This document shows positions 9,408 to 20,162 of a stretch of 64,000 bases of DNA, piece by piece. How positions within the stretch are numbered: position 1 is the first letter of the stretch; each line of letters starts with the position of its first letter. Source of the stretch: Veronia nyctiphanis (lineage in GTDB: Bacteria; Pseudomonadota; Gammaproteobacteria; Enterobacterales; Vibrionaceae). The translations under genes were made by a program, and so were the position numbers. The stretch covers positions 62,001 through 126,000 of the forward strand of contig NZ_PEIB01000012.1 in assembly GCF_004116385.1 (NCBI RefSeq), in the 5' to 3' direction. Under the pieces are notes generated by a model, which did no database searches, was not told the DNA's origin, and saw nothing but the letters and a program-made list of their open reading frames with translations.

Positions 9408-10415
9408 TTACTTCGGAAGGCTGAACCTAGCCACTTTTCCCGATGGAAACTTGCTCATATCTACTGACTCACCTTTGTAGGTCAGCTTAACAGCAGTCGG
9501 CGCGCCCAAGACAAATTTAAAAGGTGGCGTGCCGGAAAGTTCCAACGAGTCGCCGGAAGATTTTATCCCTGTTGCCAGGCGTTTGCCACTGCCATCACGA
9601 ACATCAATCCAGCAATCTGCGCTGAATGCCATCAGAACTTTTGACAATGTTGGCGTTTCAACCGCAGAATCAACAGCGTTATTTTCATTATTCGCGGTGG
9701 CTGCAGACGCCGTATTGATAGGGTCCGTTGTCTCAACTGACGGAGTTACATCAGTCTCGATGCTCTCTTTTTCTTCATTCGAAGAAACGTCTGAACTAGC
9801 TGAAACCGAAGCTGTCGCATCTTCCATTGTTGAATTTTGCTCTGTTGTTACTTCGGCAACAGATTGAGAAGTGGTTTCTTCGCCTTGCGTTTCAGGCTGA
9901 GTATCATCAGCAGGGGTGACAGATAACTGTGTCAGATCCGGCTCGACCTGCGATACGGAATCGTCAATAATTTCTGGCTCAGCCTGCTCTGCTTTACTGT
10001 TCTGGTCTTGCCACCACCAGTAGGCAGATAATCCGACGACAACAATGAGAATGACCCATGTGAGTGTCATCAAGTGGGTATCTGACTTTTCAATTTTGGT
10101 TTTTCTGGAAAAGCTCTGCATTTGCTGAACATCGGGTTCAGCAGCGTCATCGACCACAAAACCAGAAAGCAGTTGATCAGCATCCAATCCAAGAAGCTTG
10201 GAATATGAGCGGATATAGCCACGCGTGAAGGTAGGTATTTGATTATCAGTATCTGTGTTACTTTCGAGGTCTTCTATCACTTTTACGCGAAGACGCAGTC
10301 TGTCAGCCACATCTTTTACAGAAAGCCCCATCGACTCCCGGGCTTTTTTTAACACCGTCCCGGGGTTTGACACATCCAAATCTATCTCGTTGTTCTCGGT
10401 CTGTTCAGTATTCAT
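9408..10415 (-). CDS. rodZ: Cytoskeletal membrane protein RodZ
   Basis: Links MreB to the cell-wall elongation machinery. The 335-residue product shows an N-terminal Cro/CI-type helix-turn-helix (about residues 15-80, with [20 protein letters not shown]) and a single transmembrane segment (about 117-135, [17 protein letters not shown]). A long Ser/Thr/Glu-rich periplasmic linker and a C-terminal beta domain (DUF4115-type, with [16 protein letters not shown]) follow. Its start overlaps the end of pilW by 11 bp, suggesting translational coupling. Confidence 0.95.
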   Translation of the reverse strand: MNTEQTENNEIDLDVSNPGTVLKKARESMGLSVKDVADRLRLRVKVIEDLESNTDTDNQIPTFTRGYIRSYSKLLGLDADQLLSGFVVDDAAEPDVQQMQSFSRKTKIEKSDTHLMTLTWVILIVVVGLSAYWWWQDQNSKAEQAEPEIIDDSVSQVEPDLTQLSVTPADDTQPETQGEETTSQSVAEVTTEQNSTMEDATASVSASSDVSSNEEKESIETDVTPSVETTDPINTASAATANNENNAVDSAVETPTLSKVLMAFSADCWIDVRDGSGKRLATGIKSSGDSLELSGTPPFKFVLGAPTAVKLTYKGESVDMSKFPSGKVARFSLPK

Positions 10416-11163
10416 TCGCTAGATACAGCCTATATTCTTTTGATTCTGGATATTGGCCAGCGAGTACTTCTGCATATCTCGCTACCTCCATATTATGTCC
10501 TTGCGCTGATTCCAGCTTAATCAGGAGGTATAAACTATCTGCACGATACCCGTATCGTTTGTGAAAGTAAAAAAGACGCGATCTTGCTTCGTTGTACTCG
10601 CCATCCTCAAGTTCAAGCTTCGCAAGTTGCAGCGTTGAAAGAGGTCGATTTGGTTCGTGGCTCAGTGCCTTTTCAAATGACTCCCTGGCCAGTTGCATAT
10701 CACCGAATTTCAAAGCGCAAAGTGCTGCGTTCTCGTAACTTCCTGATGTTTTGTAATAGTATGGCTGAGCTATCGCGTTAGCAAAAGCAGCCTGTGCTTC
10801 GTCGTATCTTTCGAGACGACATAAAAAAACGCCATAGTTATTCTGAACGTCTCCGTTTTTCGGCGAATAACGTAGCGCTTTCTTGTATTGTTTCTCCGCT
10901 GCATCAAGCTCATCCATTTCCTCCAACAGATAAGCATAAGACATCAAAGAACGGTAATACTTCGGAGCATATTGAACGGCAAGTTCAATATTTCGTCTGG
11001 CTGATTGCCACTGGCCTGCCTTGAGATAGCCCAAGCCCAGCGCAATTCTCGACTCCGCTTTTTGAATGGTATCAGAACCTGATGGACTTTTCTCTTCCGT
11101 AACTGTGACGCAACCAGTCAATACTGCCACAACCAGAACAAAACATAACCGCAAGCGAAGCAT
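10405..11163 (-). CDS. pilW: Type IV pilus biogenesis/stability lipoprotein PilW
   Basis: TPR lipoprotein (PilF/PilW family) that assists secretin assembly at the outer membrane. In the 252-residue product a signal peptide with lipobox LTGC ends near residue 18 (MLRLRLCFVLVVAVLTGC). Several TPR units follow, for example RIALGLGYLKAGQWQSARRN and NNYGVFLCRLERYDEAQAAF. Head of the run leading to rodZ and ispG, 30 bp after rlmN. Confidence 0.93.
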   Translation of the reverse strand: MLRLRLCFVLVVAVLTGCVTVTEEKSPSGSDTIQKAESRIALGLGYLKAGQWQSARRNIELAVQYAPKYYRSLMSYAYLLEEMDELDAAEKQYKKALRYSPKNGDVQNNYGVFLCRLERYDEAQAAFANAIAQPYYYKTSGSYENAALCALKFGDMQLARESFEKALSHEPNRPLSTLQLAKLELEDGEYNEARSRLFYFHKRYGYRADSLYLLIKLESAQGHNMEVARYAEVLAGQYPESKEYRLYLANEY

Positions 11164-11193
11164 TATCTCTCCCTACAACTGCCAGTCTTTCTT

Positions 11194-12315
11194 TCAGACT
11201 GACTTTACAGGGATTTGTTCCTCTACAGTCAGCCTGCCTTGTGTCCGTTTAGTGCGGTCAATCACATCCCCGACTAATTGTCCACACGCCGCGTCAATGT
11301 CATCACCACGTGTCTTACGAACCGTTACCGTATACTCGTACTTCATCAAGGTCTTCATAAAACGATCGATGCGAGAGTTACTTGGTTTTTTATATGGTGA
11401 ACCAGGATAAGGGTTAAAGGGAATCAGGTTTATCTTCGCTGGCGTATCTTTTAGCAGCTCTGCGAGCTGACGCGCATGCTCCATGTCATCATTGACATGA
11501 TCGAGGAGAATATATTCTACGGTCACGCGGCCACGGTTGGCATTAGATGAGGCAATATAGCGTCTGACTGAACCTAAAAACGTCTCAATATTATATTTAT
11601 CGTTGATTGGCATGATTTGGCTGCGAAGTTCATCGGTCGGCGCATGCAATGAAATCGCCAGCGCAACATCAATATTGCCTGTCATTTGGTCAAGCCCTGC
11701 CACAACACCGGAAGTAGAGACAGTCACTCTGCGTTTCGATAAACCAAAGCCAAAGTCATCGAGCATCAGATTCAATGCGGGTAAAAGGTTCTTGACGTTC
11801 AAAAGGGGCTCACCCATTCCCATCATTACCACATTGGTAATAGGGCGACGGCCAGTTTCTTTCTCAACACCAATTTCTTTTGCAGCCCGCCAAACTTGAC
11901 CAATAATTTCTGAAACTTTCAGATTACGGTTAAAACCCTGTTGTGCGGTCGAACAGAATTTACAATCTAACGCACACCCTACTTGCGAGGACACACAGAG
12001 TGTTGCTCTATCGTCTTCCGGGATATAGACCGTTTCAACATCCTGATTTCCGACCTTCATTGCCCACTTGATCGTGCCATCAGACGAATGCTGCGCTGCG
12101 CTGACGTAAGGTGCGCGAATTTCAGCAACGCCTTTGAGTTTTTCACGAAGCTTTTTATTGATGTTGTTCATTTGATCAAAGTCATCACAACCAAAATGGT
12201 AAATCCACTTCATTAACTGATCGGCGCGAAATGCTTTCTCGCCCAGCTCATCCGCAAAAAAAGCGCGGAGTGCTTGTCGATCAAAATCAAGTAGATTAAT
12301 TTTTTCCGTTGTCAT
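11194..12315 (-). CDS. rlmN: Dual-specificity rRNA/tRNA adenine-C2 methyltransferase RlmN
   Basis: Radical SAM enzyme that makes m2A2503 in 23S rRNA and m2A37 in some tRNAs. In the 373-residue product the cluster motif CALDCKFC, the [10 protein letters not shown] glycine-rich motif and a C-terminal catalytic cysteine (DIDAACGQL) that forms the methylated enzyme intermediate are visible. It lies between ndk (with a terminator in between) and pilW. Confidence 0.97.
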   Translation of the reverse strand: MTTEKINLLDFDRQALRAFFADELGEKAFRADQLMKWIYHFGCDDFDQMNNINKKLREKLKGVAEIRAPYVSAAQHSSDGTIKWAMKVGNQDVETVYIPEDDRATLCVSSQVGCALDCKFCSTAQQGFNRNLKVSEIIGQVWRAAKEIGVEKETGRRPITNVVMMGMGEPLLNVKNLLPALNLMLDDFGFGLSKRRVTVSTSGVVAGLDQMTGNIDVALAISLHAPTDELRSQIMPINDKYNIETFLGSVRRYIASSNANRGRVTVEYILLDHVNDDMEHARQLAELLKDTPAKINLIPFNPYPGSPYKKPSNSRIDRFMKTLMKYEYTVTVRKTRGDDIDAACGQLVGDVIDRTKRTQGRLTVEEQIPVKSV

Positions 12316-12451
12316 CGGATTGCCTCGTGAAAAATAAAATAGGTGGAAACTGGCTTCATGCCTGAATGAAGGCGCGAAATTGTACAGCCTTTATCTTAGG
12401 GATTCCACCTGTTGCCTCTTTGGATTTATAACCTGAAATATCTTTAAATAC

Positions 12452-12478
12452 AAAAAGGGGAGTAAAACTCCCCTTTTT
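12452..12478. terminator. Terminator downstream of ndk
   Basis: Stem aaaaaggggagt / actccccttttt with a 3-base loop (aaa). It is symmetric and so works on either strand; here it ends the minus-strand ndk transcript before rlmN. Confidence 0.9.
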
Positions 12479-12512
12479 TAAAAATACTCGCTGGTATTGG
12501 TACTGAGTAATA

Positions 12513-12938
12513 TTATCTATCGCATAGCTCTTCAGCTGCGAAAAAGTAGCTGATTTCACGCGCAGCTGACTCTGGGCTGTCAGAACCATGTACCGAGTTA
12601 AACGTATAGTTGACAGCATAGTCCGCTCTCAACGTTCCACACGCCGCTTCTTCAGGGTTGGTTTTCCCCATCAGCTCACGGTAACGTGCAATGGCGTTTT
12701 CACCTTCTAATACCTGAACCATGATTGGACCAGACATCATAAAGTTAACCAGTTTCTCGAAGAAAGGTTTTCCTTGGTGCTCAGCATAGAAACCTTCAGC
12801 CTGCTCTTTCGTCAGACGCAGCATCTTCGCAGCAACAATTCGCATGCCTGCGCTCTCTACTCTATGGTAAATAGCACCAATAAGGTTGCGTTCGACAGCA
12901 TCGGGCTTAACAATTGAAAAAGTACGCTCTAAAGTCAT
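12513..12938 (-). CDS. ndk: Nucleoside-diphosphate kinase
   Basis: Transfers the gamma phosphate from ATP to NDPs through a phospho-histidine. 141 residues, full length. The active-site motif [18 protein letters not shown] contains the catalytic histidine near residue 117, and the N-terminus [20 protein letters not shown] is canonical. AGGA lies just upstream of the ATG. Single gene with its own terminator. Confidence 0.98.
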   Translation of the reverse strand: MTLERTFSIVKPDAVERNLIGAIYHRVESAGMRIVAAKMLRLTKEQAEGFYAEHQGKPFFEKLVNFMMSGPIMVQVLEGENAIARYRELMGKTNPEEAACGTLRADYAVNYTFNSVHGSDSPESAAREISYFFAAEELCDR

Positions 12939-13090
12939 TCTTATTTTCCTGTGTTCTTTCTTCCGTACTGGCGCCCAACTGATTATTCAGGAGAACTGCC
13001 ATCACGATAAATTTCTGTGCAAGAGTAGCAAAGTCCCGCCAACAGCCCTAGGCAGTCATGACGGAACCGTTAACTGAGTTAAGAATTGAC

Positions 13091-14392
13091 TTAACGTGAT
13101 GATTCGTCAACCAACAGACGCGCCAATGTTTTTACGCCCATTCCTGTTGCGCCAACTGACCATTTGTCGTTTCCGGCCTTGCGGTAGGTACCTGAACAGT
13201 CAAAGTGCATCCAGCCTTTTTCGTAACCTTCAACAAAATAGGAAAGAAATGCAGCCGCCGTGCTTGCACCTGGCATATATTGACCGCCAGAAACATTCGC
13301 CATGTCCGCAAAATTCGAAGGCAACATTTTACGGTGAAAATCAGCCAGTGGGAGTTGCCAGAATAGCTCATTTTCTTTATCTGCAGAGGTAAGGAGACGC
13401 TGCGAAAGTGCATTATCGAAACTAAACAGGGCATGGTAATCGTTACCCAGAGCCATCTTAGATGCCCCCGTCAGCGTGGCACAGTCGATGATAAGTTCTG
13501 GTTTTTGCTCGCTGGCGTAAAGCAGGCCATCAGCAAGTACAAGGCGCCCTTCTGCGTCAGAGTTAAGCACTTCAACTGTCTTGCCGTTCTTGTAGGTGAT
13601 CACATCGCCGAGTTTGTAGGCGTTGCTTGAGATCATGTTTTCTGCACAGCATAGGATGAGTTTAACCCGCTTGTTCAATCCGCGACAAATTGCCAGGCCT
13701 AGACTACCTGCTGCCATTGCAGCGCCACCCATGTCCGCTTTCATCGAGTCCATAAAGTTTGACGGCTTGATGCTGTAGCCACCGGAATCAAACGTAATGC
13801 CTTTACCCACAATACAGGCAAAAACAGGGGCATCACTATCGCCAGTCGGGTTGTAGTCGAGCTGAAGCATGGCTGGCTTGCGAGATGAACCTCGGCCTAC
13901 AGCGTGAACACCGTTCCAACCTTGCTCTAACAAGTCGTTACCACTGACGATCTTATAGGTAACCTTCTCAGGCTGGGCTGCCAATGATTTCACAAATTCT
14001 GCAGCGCGAGAAGCCAGTTGCTGCGGCCCCACTTCTTCCGCTGTTTCGTTAATAATGTCGCGCACCCAGTCGATGGTGCGGATACGATCTTCGAGCTCTT
14101 TCGTATCTGCCACTTTCAGCTTTGGTTGCTCAACCGTTACACCACCTTTGGTGTTGCGATATCCCTGATAAAAACTCCATGCAGATTCCAGATCCCAGCT
14201 TTTTCCGCTGAGGGCAACATGTTTAATTCCCTGGCTATCAAGCTTTCTCGCTGCCTGTTGAATAATATTCAGTGCATTGCTTTCATCAACATGAATCGTG
14301 GCACCTTTACCAGAAAAAGACAGAATCGCATTTGCGCCCCAGTGGGCAGCTGCTGGTTCAGTTGACAGTGAGACAGACATCTTTTCGGTCAT
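13091..14392 (-). CDS. pepB: Aminopeptidase PepB (M17)
   Basis: Cytosolic two-metal leucyl aminopeptidase family enzyme that releases N-terminal residues from peptides. The 433-residue product carries [24 protein letters not shown] and [15 protein letters not shown], which hold the metal ligands. A strong AAGGAG precedes the ATG. It follows iscX as in E. coli, but a hairpin-containing gap of 188 bp separates them, so it may also have its own promoter. Confidence 0.95.
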   Translation of the reverse strand: MTEKMSVSLSTEPAAAHWGANAILSFSGKGATIHVDESNALNIIQQAARKLDSQGIKHVALSGKSWDLESAWSFYQGYRNTKGGVTVEQPKLKVADTKELEDRIRTIDWVRDIINETAEEVGPQQLASRAAEFVKSLAAQPEKVTYKIVSGNDLLEQGWNGVHAVGRGSSRKPAMLQLDYNPTGDSDAPVFACIVGKGITFDSGGYSIKPSNFMDSMKADMGGAAMAAGSLGLAICRGLNKRVKLILCCAENMISSNAYKLGDVITYKNGKTVEVLNSDAEGRLVLADGLLYASEQKPELIIDCATLTGASKMALGNDYHALFSFDNALSQRLLTSADKENELFWQLPLADFHRKMLPSNFADMANVSGGQYMPGASTAAAFLSYFVEGYEKGWMHFDCSGTYRKAGNDKWSVGATGMGVKTLARLLVDESSR

Positions 14393-14499
14393 GAAGAACT
14401 CCTTTTATATCCCGCCACTCGGTTCACACTGTGGCAAGCCATTGATCGACAGTACCAAGTTCAATAACGTGAGATACCGATCATCCTATATGTATAATA

Positions 14500-14520
14500 A
14501 AGCGGGCATATAGCCCGCTT
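14500..14520. terminator. Hairpin between iscX and pepB
   Basis: Perfect 8-bp stem aagcgggc / gcccgctt with a 5-base loop. On the minus strand it is followed by tattatacat, which is AT-rich but not a clean U-tract, so termination may be partial. Confidence 0.55.
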
Positions 14521-14551
14521 CGGTAATTGCTGATTACTCTGCCTGTAAATA

Positions 14552-14569
14552 AACGCTAAAACAAGCGTT
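14552..14569 (-). other. Small hairpin just after iscX
   Basis: Stem aacgc / gcgtt with an 8-base loop, followed on the minus strand by tatttac. About 11 bp past the iscX stop. It may mark the 3' end of the isc transcript. Confidence 0.35.
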
Positions 14570-14580
14570 GTAACAGAGAG

Positions 14581-14781
14581 TTAATCCATTTCTTCCATCC
14601 AGCACAGAATAATCGCTTCCAGAATCTTTTCATTGGAGCGGTTTGGGTCGTCTGAGAACTCTTCGAGCTCCATGACCCACTGATGAAGATCGGTGAACCT
14701 TACCGTTTTCGGATCAAGGTCAGGAAACTTATCAACAAGTTCAATCGCAATGTCACGTGAGTCAGTCCATGTGAGGCTCAT
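14581..14781 (-). CDS. iscX: Fe-S assembly protein IscX
   Basis: Small acidic regulator of IscS in the ISC system (IscX/YfhJ family). 66 residues, full length, with the conserved [20 protein letters not shown] start and a C-terminus ending CWMEEMD. It lies 15 bp after fdx in the isc operon order. Confidence 0.95.
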   Translation of the reverse strand: MSLTWTDSRDIAIELVDKFPDLDPKTVRFTDLHQWVMELEEFSDDPNRSNEKILEAIILCWMEEMD

Positions 14782-14796
14782 AGTGATTCTCCGATG

Positions 14797-15135
14797 TTAA
14801 TGGTTTTCAGATGCATGGTTGAGCGTATAACGCGGAATTTCAACCACCAGATCTTCGTCAGTTACTTCTGCCTGACAGCCCAGTCGAGACTCAGGCTCAA
14901 GGCCCCATGCCTTATCCAGCATGTCATCTTCCAGCTCAGTGCTTTCTTCGAGCGAATCAAACCCTTCACGTACAATGACATGACAGGTAGTGCACGCACA
15001 CGATTTCTCACAGGCATGTTCAATATGGATACCATTTTTCAGTGCTACATCCAGCACAGTATCACCAGATTTAGCCTCGAGGACAGCGCCTTCCGGGCAC
15101 AAATCCTGGTGCGGCAATACAATAATTTTTGGCAT
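14797..15135 (-). CDS. fdx: ISC-type [2Fe-2S] ferredoxin
   Basis: Electron donor for Fe-S cluster assembly on IscU. The 112-residue product has ligands in HACEKSCACTTCHVIV (about C42, C48, C51) and the fourth cysteine in SRLGCQAEV. The stop and the hscA stop region are separated by only a few bases, consistent with operon reading from hscA into fdx. Confidence 0.97.
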   Translation of the reverse strand: MPKIIVLPHQDLCPEGAVLEAKSGDTVLDVALKNGIHIEHACEKSCACTTCHVIVREGFDSLEESTELEDDMLDKAWGLEPESRLGCQAEVTDEDLVVEIPRYTLNHASENH

Positions 15136-15137
15136 GA

Positions 15138-16987
15138 TTAAACCTCATCAATCGAATGGCCTGCCAGTGCCTCACGGATAGACTTGTCCATCCGGCGTGC
15201 GGCGAATTCCTGGCTCGCTTTATCTGTTTCTTTTATTCCACGCTCAATAGCTGCACCGTCATCGCCGTTTCTCAGCGCGATCAGGCCTTCAATCGATACA
15301 ACCAGTATTTTTTGTTCTTCTTCAGACAGTAAATCATCACCATCCTGTTGCAGGGCGACTAATAGCCCTTCAATAACTCTGTCAGCTTCCACTCTCTGCT
15401 CCGCTAAGTAGCGGGCATTTTTATCGTCTTCTGCATGAGTGAAAGACGACTTGATCATATCAGCAACTTCATCATCACTCAGACCGTATGAGGGTTTAAC
15501 CTGAATAGATGCTGCAACTTCAGTGCTTTTTTCCATCGCTGTTACTGACAGTAAGCCATCAGCATCGACCTGATACGTCACACGAATATGCGCGGCACCA
15601 GCAACCATCGGAGGAATACCTTTCAGGCTAAAGTTTGCAAGAGATCGACAGTCATCAACCATCTCACGTTCACCCTGCACCACATGCACTTTCATGCCTG
15701 TCTGGCCATCTTTGAAGGTGGTGAACTCTTGAGCACGAGCAACGGGAATCGTGGTATTACGTGGAATGATTTTCTCCACCATGCCACCCATGGTTTCAAT
15801 ACCAAGAGACAGCGGGATCACATCCAGCAGTAACATTTCGTTACCCGGTTTGTTACCCACGAGAATATCAGCTTGCGTTGCCGCACCAATGGCAACCACT
15901 TTATCAGGATCAATCGTAGTAAGCGGTGTACGACCGAAGAATTCACCCACTTTTTCGCGAACCAAAGGCACGCGTGTGGATCCACCGACCATCACAACGT
16001 CAAGTACCTGTTCAGTCGTTACTGACGCGTCTTTAAGCGCACGTCGGCAAGAGAGTAGAGTTTTCTTCACAAGAGAAGCGATCAGCTCTTCAAACTGAGC
16101 TCGACTCAAAGTGCCTTGCCAACCAAGTACGTCAATGTCGGTTGAATCTGAGTCACTCAGTGATACTTTTGCGGCTGAAGCAGTATTAAGAACCTGACGG
16201 TACTGGTCACCGGTTAGCTCACTGAATCCAGCCTGCTCAATCACCCAGTCAGCAACGAGATGGTCGAAATCGTCACCACCCAATGCAGAATCACCACCAG
16301 TAGCCAATACTTCAAACACACCTTTACTGAGTTGCAAGATTGAAATATCAAACGTGCCGCCACCTAGGTCATAAACCGCGATGACACCTTCCTGGCCTGA
16401 ATCCAAACCATACGCAATGGCTGCTGCTGTTGGCTCATTAAGCAGTCTAAGCACATTAAGACCTGCCAGATTCGCTGCATCTTTTGTGCCTGCGCGCTGA
16501 GCATCATCAAAATAAGCCGGGACGGTAATAACTACCCCTTCCAGCTCACCGCCTAGTGAGGAAACAGCTCTTTGATTAACGGTTTTCAGGATATCTGCAG
16601 AAACCTGAATTGGGTTTTTCACCCCTGCTTTTGTCTCTATCAGCGGAAGTCCATTTTCGGATGCTAACAGGTTGTAAGGCAGGTTTTTATAACGCGCCTG
16701 AACATCCTCCAGTGAACGCCCCATCATACGTTTTACCGATATAATGGTATTTGCACTGTCCGTTTCGGTATGAGCACGAGCAGACTCGCCAACGAGCACA
16801 TCGTCTTCTGCGTAATGAACAATCGAGGGGATCAACGATGCGCCGTTTTCGTCGGTCAATGTACGTGCCGTACCACTTTGCACCGCAGCGACTAAGGTGT
16901 TTGTTGTACCCAGATCTATGCCGACAGCAATTTATGTTCATGTGGCGCAGCGCTTTGACCGGGTTCTGCTATTTGTAACAGTGCCAT
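15138..16987 (-). CDS. hscA: Hsp70-type chaperone HscA, frameshifted near its start
   Basis: ISC-specific Hsp70 that drives cluster release from IscU with HscB. The actin-like ATPase domain ([36 protein letters not shown]) and substrate-binding domain ([17 protein letters not shown]) are visible. The natural ATG at 16987 gives [21 protein letters not shown] missing base near 16928-16931 then shifts the frame before [15 protein letters not shown]. The corrected length of 616 residues equals E. coli HscA. Probably a sequence error. A start at 16883 would lose the first nucleotide-binding loop and is rejected. Confidence 0.95.
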
Positions 16988-17013
16988 GATAAATCCTGTT
17001 TTACCCAGCTACT

Positions 17014-17529
17014 TCATCCGAGCAGCTGGTCTTCGATTCGTTCAATCTCTTGTTGAAGTTTTACCACAAACTTGAGTTTGCGAACGCCATTTGCGGCGAC
17101 CTGCCAGTCTTGCTCAACTAATACGTTTGAAAGCTCTGACAGAAGGTCACGATGAAGTTCAGACACCTTAGCGTCGAAATCAAACAACTCTGAATCAGGA
17201 TCTGACGCATGTGGAATATCTTCCAGCTCTTCGCGAAGCTCCATTTGTTGCATCAAAAATGCAGGATCCTGCATTGTCTGCTGTTCGTCTTTCAGCTCTA
17301 CACCGTTTAGAGAAAGGATGTATTCAGCCCGACGGACTGGATCATTAAGGGTATGATAAGCGTCATTTATTTGAGCAGCTTTTTGCACCGCCATCAAACG
17401 CTCTTGCTCCGAGGCCGTAACAAACCTATCAGGATGGAACCTGCGCTGAAGTTCGCGGAAGTCCGAAGAAAGAGAGCTACCATCCAGCTCAAACTGACAT
17501 GGTAGCCCGAATAGTTCGAAATGATTCAT
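17014..17529 (-). CDS. hscB: ISC J-protein co-chaperone HscB
   Basis: Binds IscU and stimulates the HscA ATPase. 171 residues, full length. An N-terminal J domain (about 1-75) with the HPD motif in RRFHPDRFVTASEQER and a C-terminal three-helix IscU-binding domain are seen. Lies 13 bp after iscA. Confidence 0.96.
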   Translation of the reverse strand: MNHFELFGLPCQFELDGSSLSSDFRELQRRFHPDRFVTASEQERLMAVQKAAQINDAYHTLNDPVRRAEYILSLNGVELKDEQQTMQDPAFLMQQMELREELEDIPHASDPDSELFDFDAKVSELHRDLLSELSNVLVEQDWQVAANGVRKLKFVVKLQQEIERIEDQLLG

Positions 17530-17542
17530 TTCATCTCACGAG

Positions 17543-17866
17543 TTAGACGTTAAAGCTCTCGCCACAACCGCACTCACTGGATACGTTCGGGTTGTTGAAT
17601 TTAAAGCCTTCGTTAAGTCCCTCTTTGGCAAAATCTAATTCAGTGCCATCAAGGTAAACGAGGCTCTTTGGGTCAATAATTACTTTCACGCCATCATGCT
17701 CGAAAACCTCATCTCCTTGTTGAAGATCATCAACGAATTCGAGCACGTAAGCCATACCAGAGCAGCCGGACGTTCTTACTCCGAGACGCAACCCAATACC
17801 TTTACCTCGGTTATCGAGAAATGCTTTAACACGAGACGCAGCAGCGTCTGTCATAGTAATGGCCAT
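17543..17866 (-). CDS. iscA: A-type Fe-S carrier IscA
   Basis: Carries [2Fe-2S]/[4Fe-4S] clusters to apo-targets. 107 residues; the three conserved cysteines are in [13 protein letters not shown] and the C-terminal SECGCGESF. Between iscU and hscB in the isc operon. Confidence 0.97.
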   Translation of the reverse strand: MAITMTDAAASRVKAFLDNRGKGIGLRLGVRTSGCSGMAYVLEFVDDLQQGDEVFEHDGVKVIIDPKSLVYLDGTELDFAKEGLNEGFKFNNPNVSSECGCGESFNV

Positions 17867-17890
17867 AGTTACAACAACCTCTTTACGCTC

Positions 17891-18274
17891 TTATGCCTTG
17901 TGCTTGTTTTTGTAATCACTGACTGCTGCTTTGATAGCATCTTCAGCCAGGATTGAGCAGTGAACCTTTACAGGTGGTAACTCAAGTTCTTCAGCAATTT
18001 CAGCATTTTTGATTGCTGCTGCTTCATCGATTGATTTACCTTTTACCCACTCAGTAACCAGTGAGCTTGACGCGATAGCAGAGCCACAACCATAAGTTTT
18101 GAACTTCGCATCTTCAATGATGCCTTCTTCATTCACCTTGATTTGTAGCTTCATCACGTCACCACACGCTGGCGCACCTACCATGCCGCTACCAACGTTA
18201 GGATCGTTTTTGTCAAATCCACCAACGTTACGTGGATTCTCATAATGGTCGATAACTTTATTGCTGTAAGCCAT
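17891..18274 (-). CDS. iscU: Fe-S cluster scaffold IscU
   Basis: Scaffold on which clusters are assembled. 127 residues. Ligand cysteines in GAPACGDVMKLQI, TYGCGSAIASSS and VHCSILAEDAI, with the HscA recognition motif LPPVK just before the last. 28 bp after iscS. Confidence 0.98.
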   Translation of the reverse strand: MAYSNKVIDHYENPRNVGGFDKNDPNVGSGMVGAPACGDVMKLQIKVNEEGIIEDAKFKTYGCGSAIASSSLVTEWVKGKSIDEAAAIKNAEIAEELELPPVKVHCSILAEDAIKAAVSDYKNKHKA

Positions 18275-18302
18275 GCTCTTGTCCTCGAAGTCCTACAACT
18301 GA

Positions 18303-19517
18303 TTAGTGGTGTGCCCACTCAACAGTACTTAAATCAATACCTTCTTTGTACATATCCCAAAGTGGCGACATGTCACGCAGCTTAACAACTGCAGTGCGAA
18401 CTTGCTCGATGGCATAGTCCACTTCTTCTTCCGTGGTGAAGCGACCAAAGGAGAAGCGAATAGAGCTGTGCGCCAGTTCATCTTCCAAACCAAGTGCACG
18501 TAGTACATATGATGGCTCAAGGCTAGCAGATGTACATGCCGAGCCAGAAGACACAGCAAGATCTTTTAATGCCATCAGCAGCGATTCGCCTTCAACAAAT
18601 GCAAAGCTGATATTCAGATTACCTGCGACGCGCTGTTCCAGATCACCATTGACATATACAGCTTCAAGATCTTTCACACCTTCGTAAAAACGAGTACGTA
18701 GAGCCAATGAATGCGCCTGATCTTTTTCAAGCTCTTCTTTCGCGATACGCATTGCCTCACCCATGCCTACGATTTGGTGAGTCGGCAATGTGCCTGAACG
18801 CATCCCACGCTCATGACCGCCACCATGCATCTGTGCTTCAAGACGGATACGCGGTTTACGGCGAACATACAAAGCGCCAATACCTTTCGGGCCGTAGAAT
18901 TTGTGTGCGCTCATTGAAATGAGGTCAACTTTGATTTCTTTCACGTCCAGTGGCACCTTGCCAACTGATTGTGCAGCATCAACATGGAAAATCACTTTTC
19001 GCTCACGGCACAGTTCACCGATTGCAGCGATATCCTGAATCACACCGATTTCGTTGTTAACATGCATTACTGATACAAGTATCGTGTCTTCACGAATTGC
19101 ATCAGCCAGTTTATTCATGTCAATGATACCGTTTGTTTCTGGCTCCAGGTAAGTTACCTCGAAGCCTTCGCGCTCCAATTGACGGCAAGGGTCAAGAACT
19201 GCTTTATGTTCTGTTTTGCACGTAATGATGTGCTTGCCTTTTTTACCGTAAAAGTTGGCCACGCCTTTAATCGCCAAATTATTTGACTCAGTAGCACCTG
19301 AAGTGAACACGATTTCACGTGGGTCACCATTCAGGTAATTAGCAATGTGTTCACGCGCTGTATCAACCGCTTCTTCAGCTTGCCAGCCAAAGCGATGTGA
19401 GCGTGACGCAGGGTTACCGAAGCATCCGTCCATTGTCATGTACTGAAGCATTTTCTCTGCCACACGCTTATCAACTGGGCAGGTTGCAGAATAATCTAAA
19501 TAAATAGGCAATTTCAT
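18303..19517 (-). CDS. iscS: Cysteine desulfurase IscS
   Basis: PLP enzyme that supplies sulfur from cysteine for Fe-S clusters and tRNA thiolation. PLP lysine in [12 protein letters not shown] and the persulfide cysteine in [18 protein letters not shown] chose the ATG at 19517 (404 residues, [12 protein letters not shown]...), which has GGAGA seven bases upstream; a GTG at 19541 would add eight unconserved residues. Position 13 is cysteine (SATCPVD) where E. coli has threonine, a variant known in other gammaproteobacteria. Confidence 0.98.
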   Translation of the reverse strand: MKLPIYLDYSATCPVDKRVAEKMLQYMTMDGCFGNPASRSHRFGWQAEEAVDTAREHIANYLNGDPREIVFTSGATESNNLAIKGVANFYGKKGKHIITCKTEHKAVLDPCRQLEREGFEVTYLEPETNGIIDMNKLADAIREDTILVSVMHVNNEIGVIQDIAAIGELCRERKVIFHVDAAQSVGKVPLDVKEIKVDLISMSAHKFYGPKGIGALYVRRKPRIRLEAQMHGGGHERGMRSGTLPTHQIVGMGEAMRIAKEELEKDQAHSLALRTRFYEGVKDLEAVYVNGDLEQRVAGNLNISFAFVEGESLLMALKDLAVSSGSACTSASLEPSYVLRALGLEDELAHSSIRFSFGRFTTEEEVDYAIEQVRTAVVKLRDMSPLWDMYKEGIDLSTVEWAHH

Positions 19518-19550
19518 TTGTTTCTCCAATGACTCCGTCACGACATTTAT

Positions 19551-20072
19551 TCAGGAGCGAAAATCTACACCGAGTATTTGGTTTTCTTCGCTGCCGTTGG
19601 AGCTAAAACCATGTCTAACAGAAGACGCGCTTTCCAGTGACATATCCTGGCGTCCTGCGACCTGTTTGACTTCATTATCTCTCATCAGCTCACCGAGCGT
19701 GATGTCATTTAAAAAGCTGCTGATCCTTGCGCTCAAATCACGCCATAAGGTATGTGTCAGACAGCGCGAGCCGCCTTGGCAATCAGATTTGCCTTGACAC
19801 TTAGTTGCATCAACAGATTCATCAACCGCAGCAATGACCATGCCTACTGCTATCTCATCTGCCTCAAGCCCTAGGCGGTAACCACCTCCGGGACCTCGAA
19901 CACTGGACACTAATCCAGCTTTGCGAAGGCGCGAGAACAACTGCTCCAAATAAGAAAGGGAGATACCCTGACGCTCGGAGATATCTGCCAGCGGCACCGG
20001 GCCGAGGTCAGAATGCAAAGCAACATCAAGCATCGCAGTAACGGCATACCTGCCTTTCGAAGTCAGTCTCAT
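19551..20072 (-). CDS. iscR: Fe-S-sensing repressor IscR
   Basis: Rrf2-family regulator of the isc operon. The start is set at ATG 20072 (173 residues, [19 protein letters not shown]), the conserved N-terminus. An upstream ATG at 20114 falls inside the IscR operator and cannot be the real start. Winged helix (about 1-75) with recognition helix region [19 protein letters not shown]. [2Fe-2S] ligands in [13 protein letters not shown] (three cysteines). First gene of the isc operon, autoregulated by the sites just upstream. Confidence 0.96.
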   Translation of the reverse strand: MRLTSKGRYAVTAMLDVALHSDLGPVPLADISERQGISLSYLEQLFSRLRKAGLVSSVRGPGGGYRLGLEADEIAVGMVIAAVDESVDATKCQGKSDCQGGSRCLTHTLWRDLSARISSFLNDITLGELMRDNEVKQVAGRQDMSLESASSVRHGFSSNGSEENQILGVDFRS

Positions 20073-20112
20073 ATTACAGTACCCGCAGGAATAAATATGT
20101 AATAAGTCTGAC

Positions 20113-20162
20113 ATACCCGACTTTTTTGGTCAAGTATTTACCTGACTAAAACAGTCAAGTTT
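20113..20162 (-). promoter_or_regulatory. isc promoter region with two adjoining IscR type-1 sites
   Basis: Two 25-bp sites lie end to end. On the minus strand 20113-20137 reads ATACTTGACC...GTCGGGTAT and 20138-20162 reads AAACTTGACT...GTCAGGTAA. Both follow the type-1 IscR consensus (ATASYYGACT, spacer, AGTCRRSTAT half-sites). TTGACC or TTGACT in each site could serve as the -35. The upstream site reaches into the trmJ stop codon. This predicts repression of isc by holo-IscR. Confidence 0.85.

Noticed and set aside
20073-20114. Longer IscR N-terminus from ATG 20114
   Set aside because: This codon lies within the 20113-20137 IscR site; the family starts at [11 protein letters not shown] (20072).
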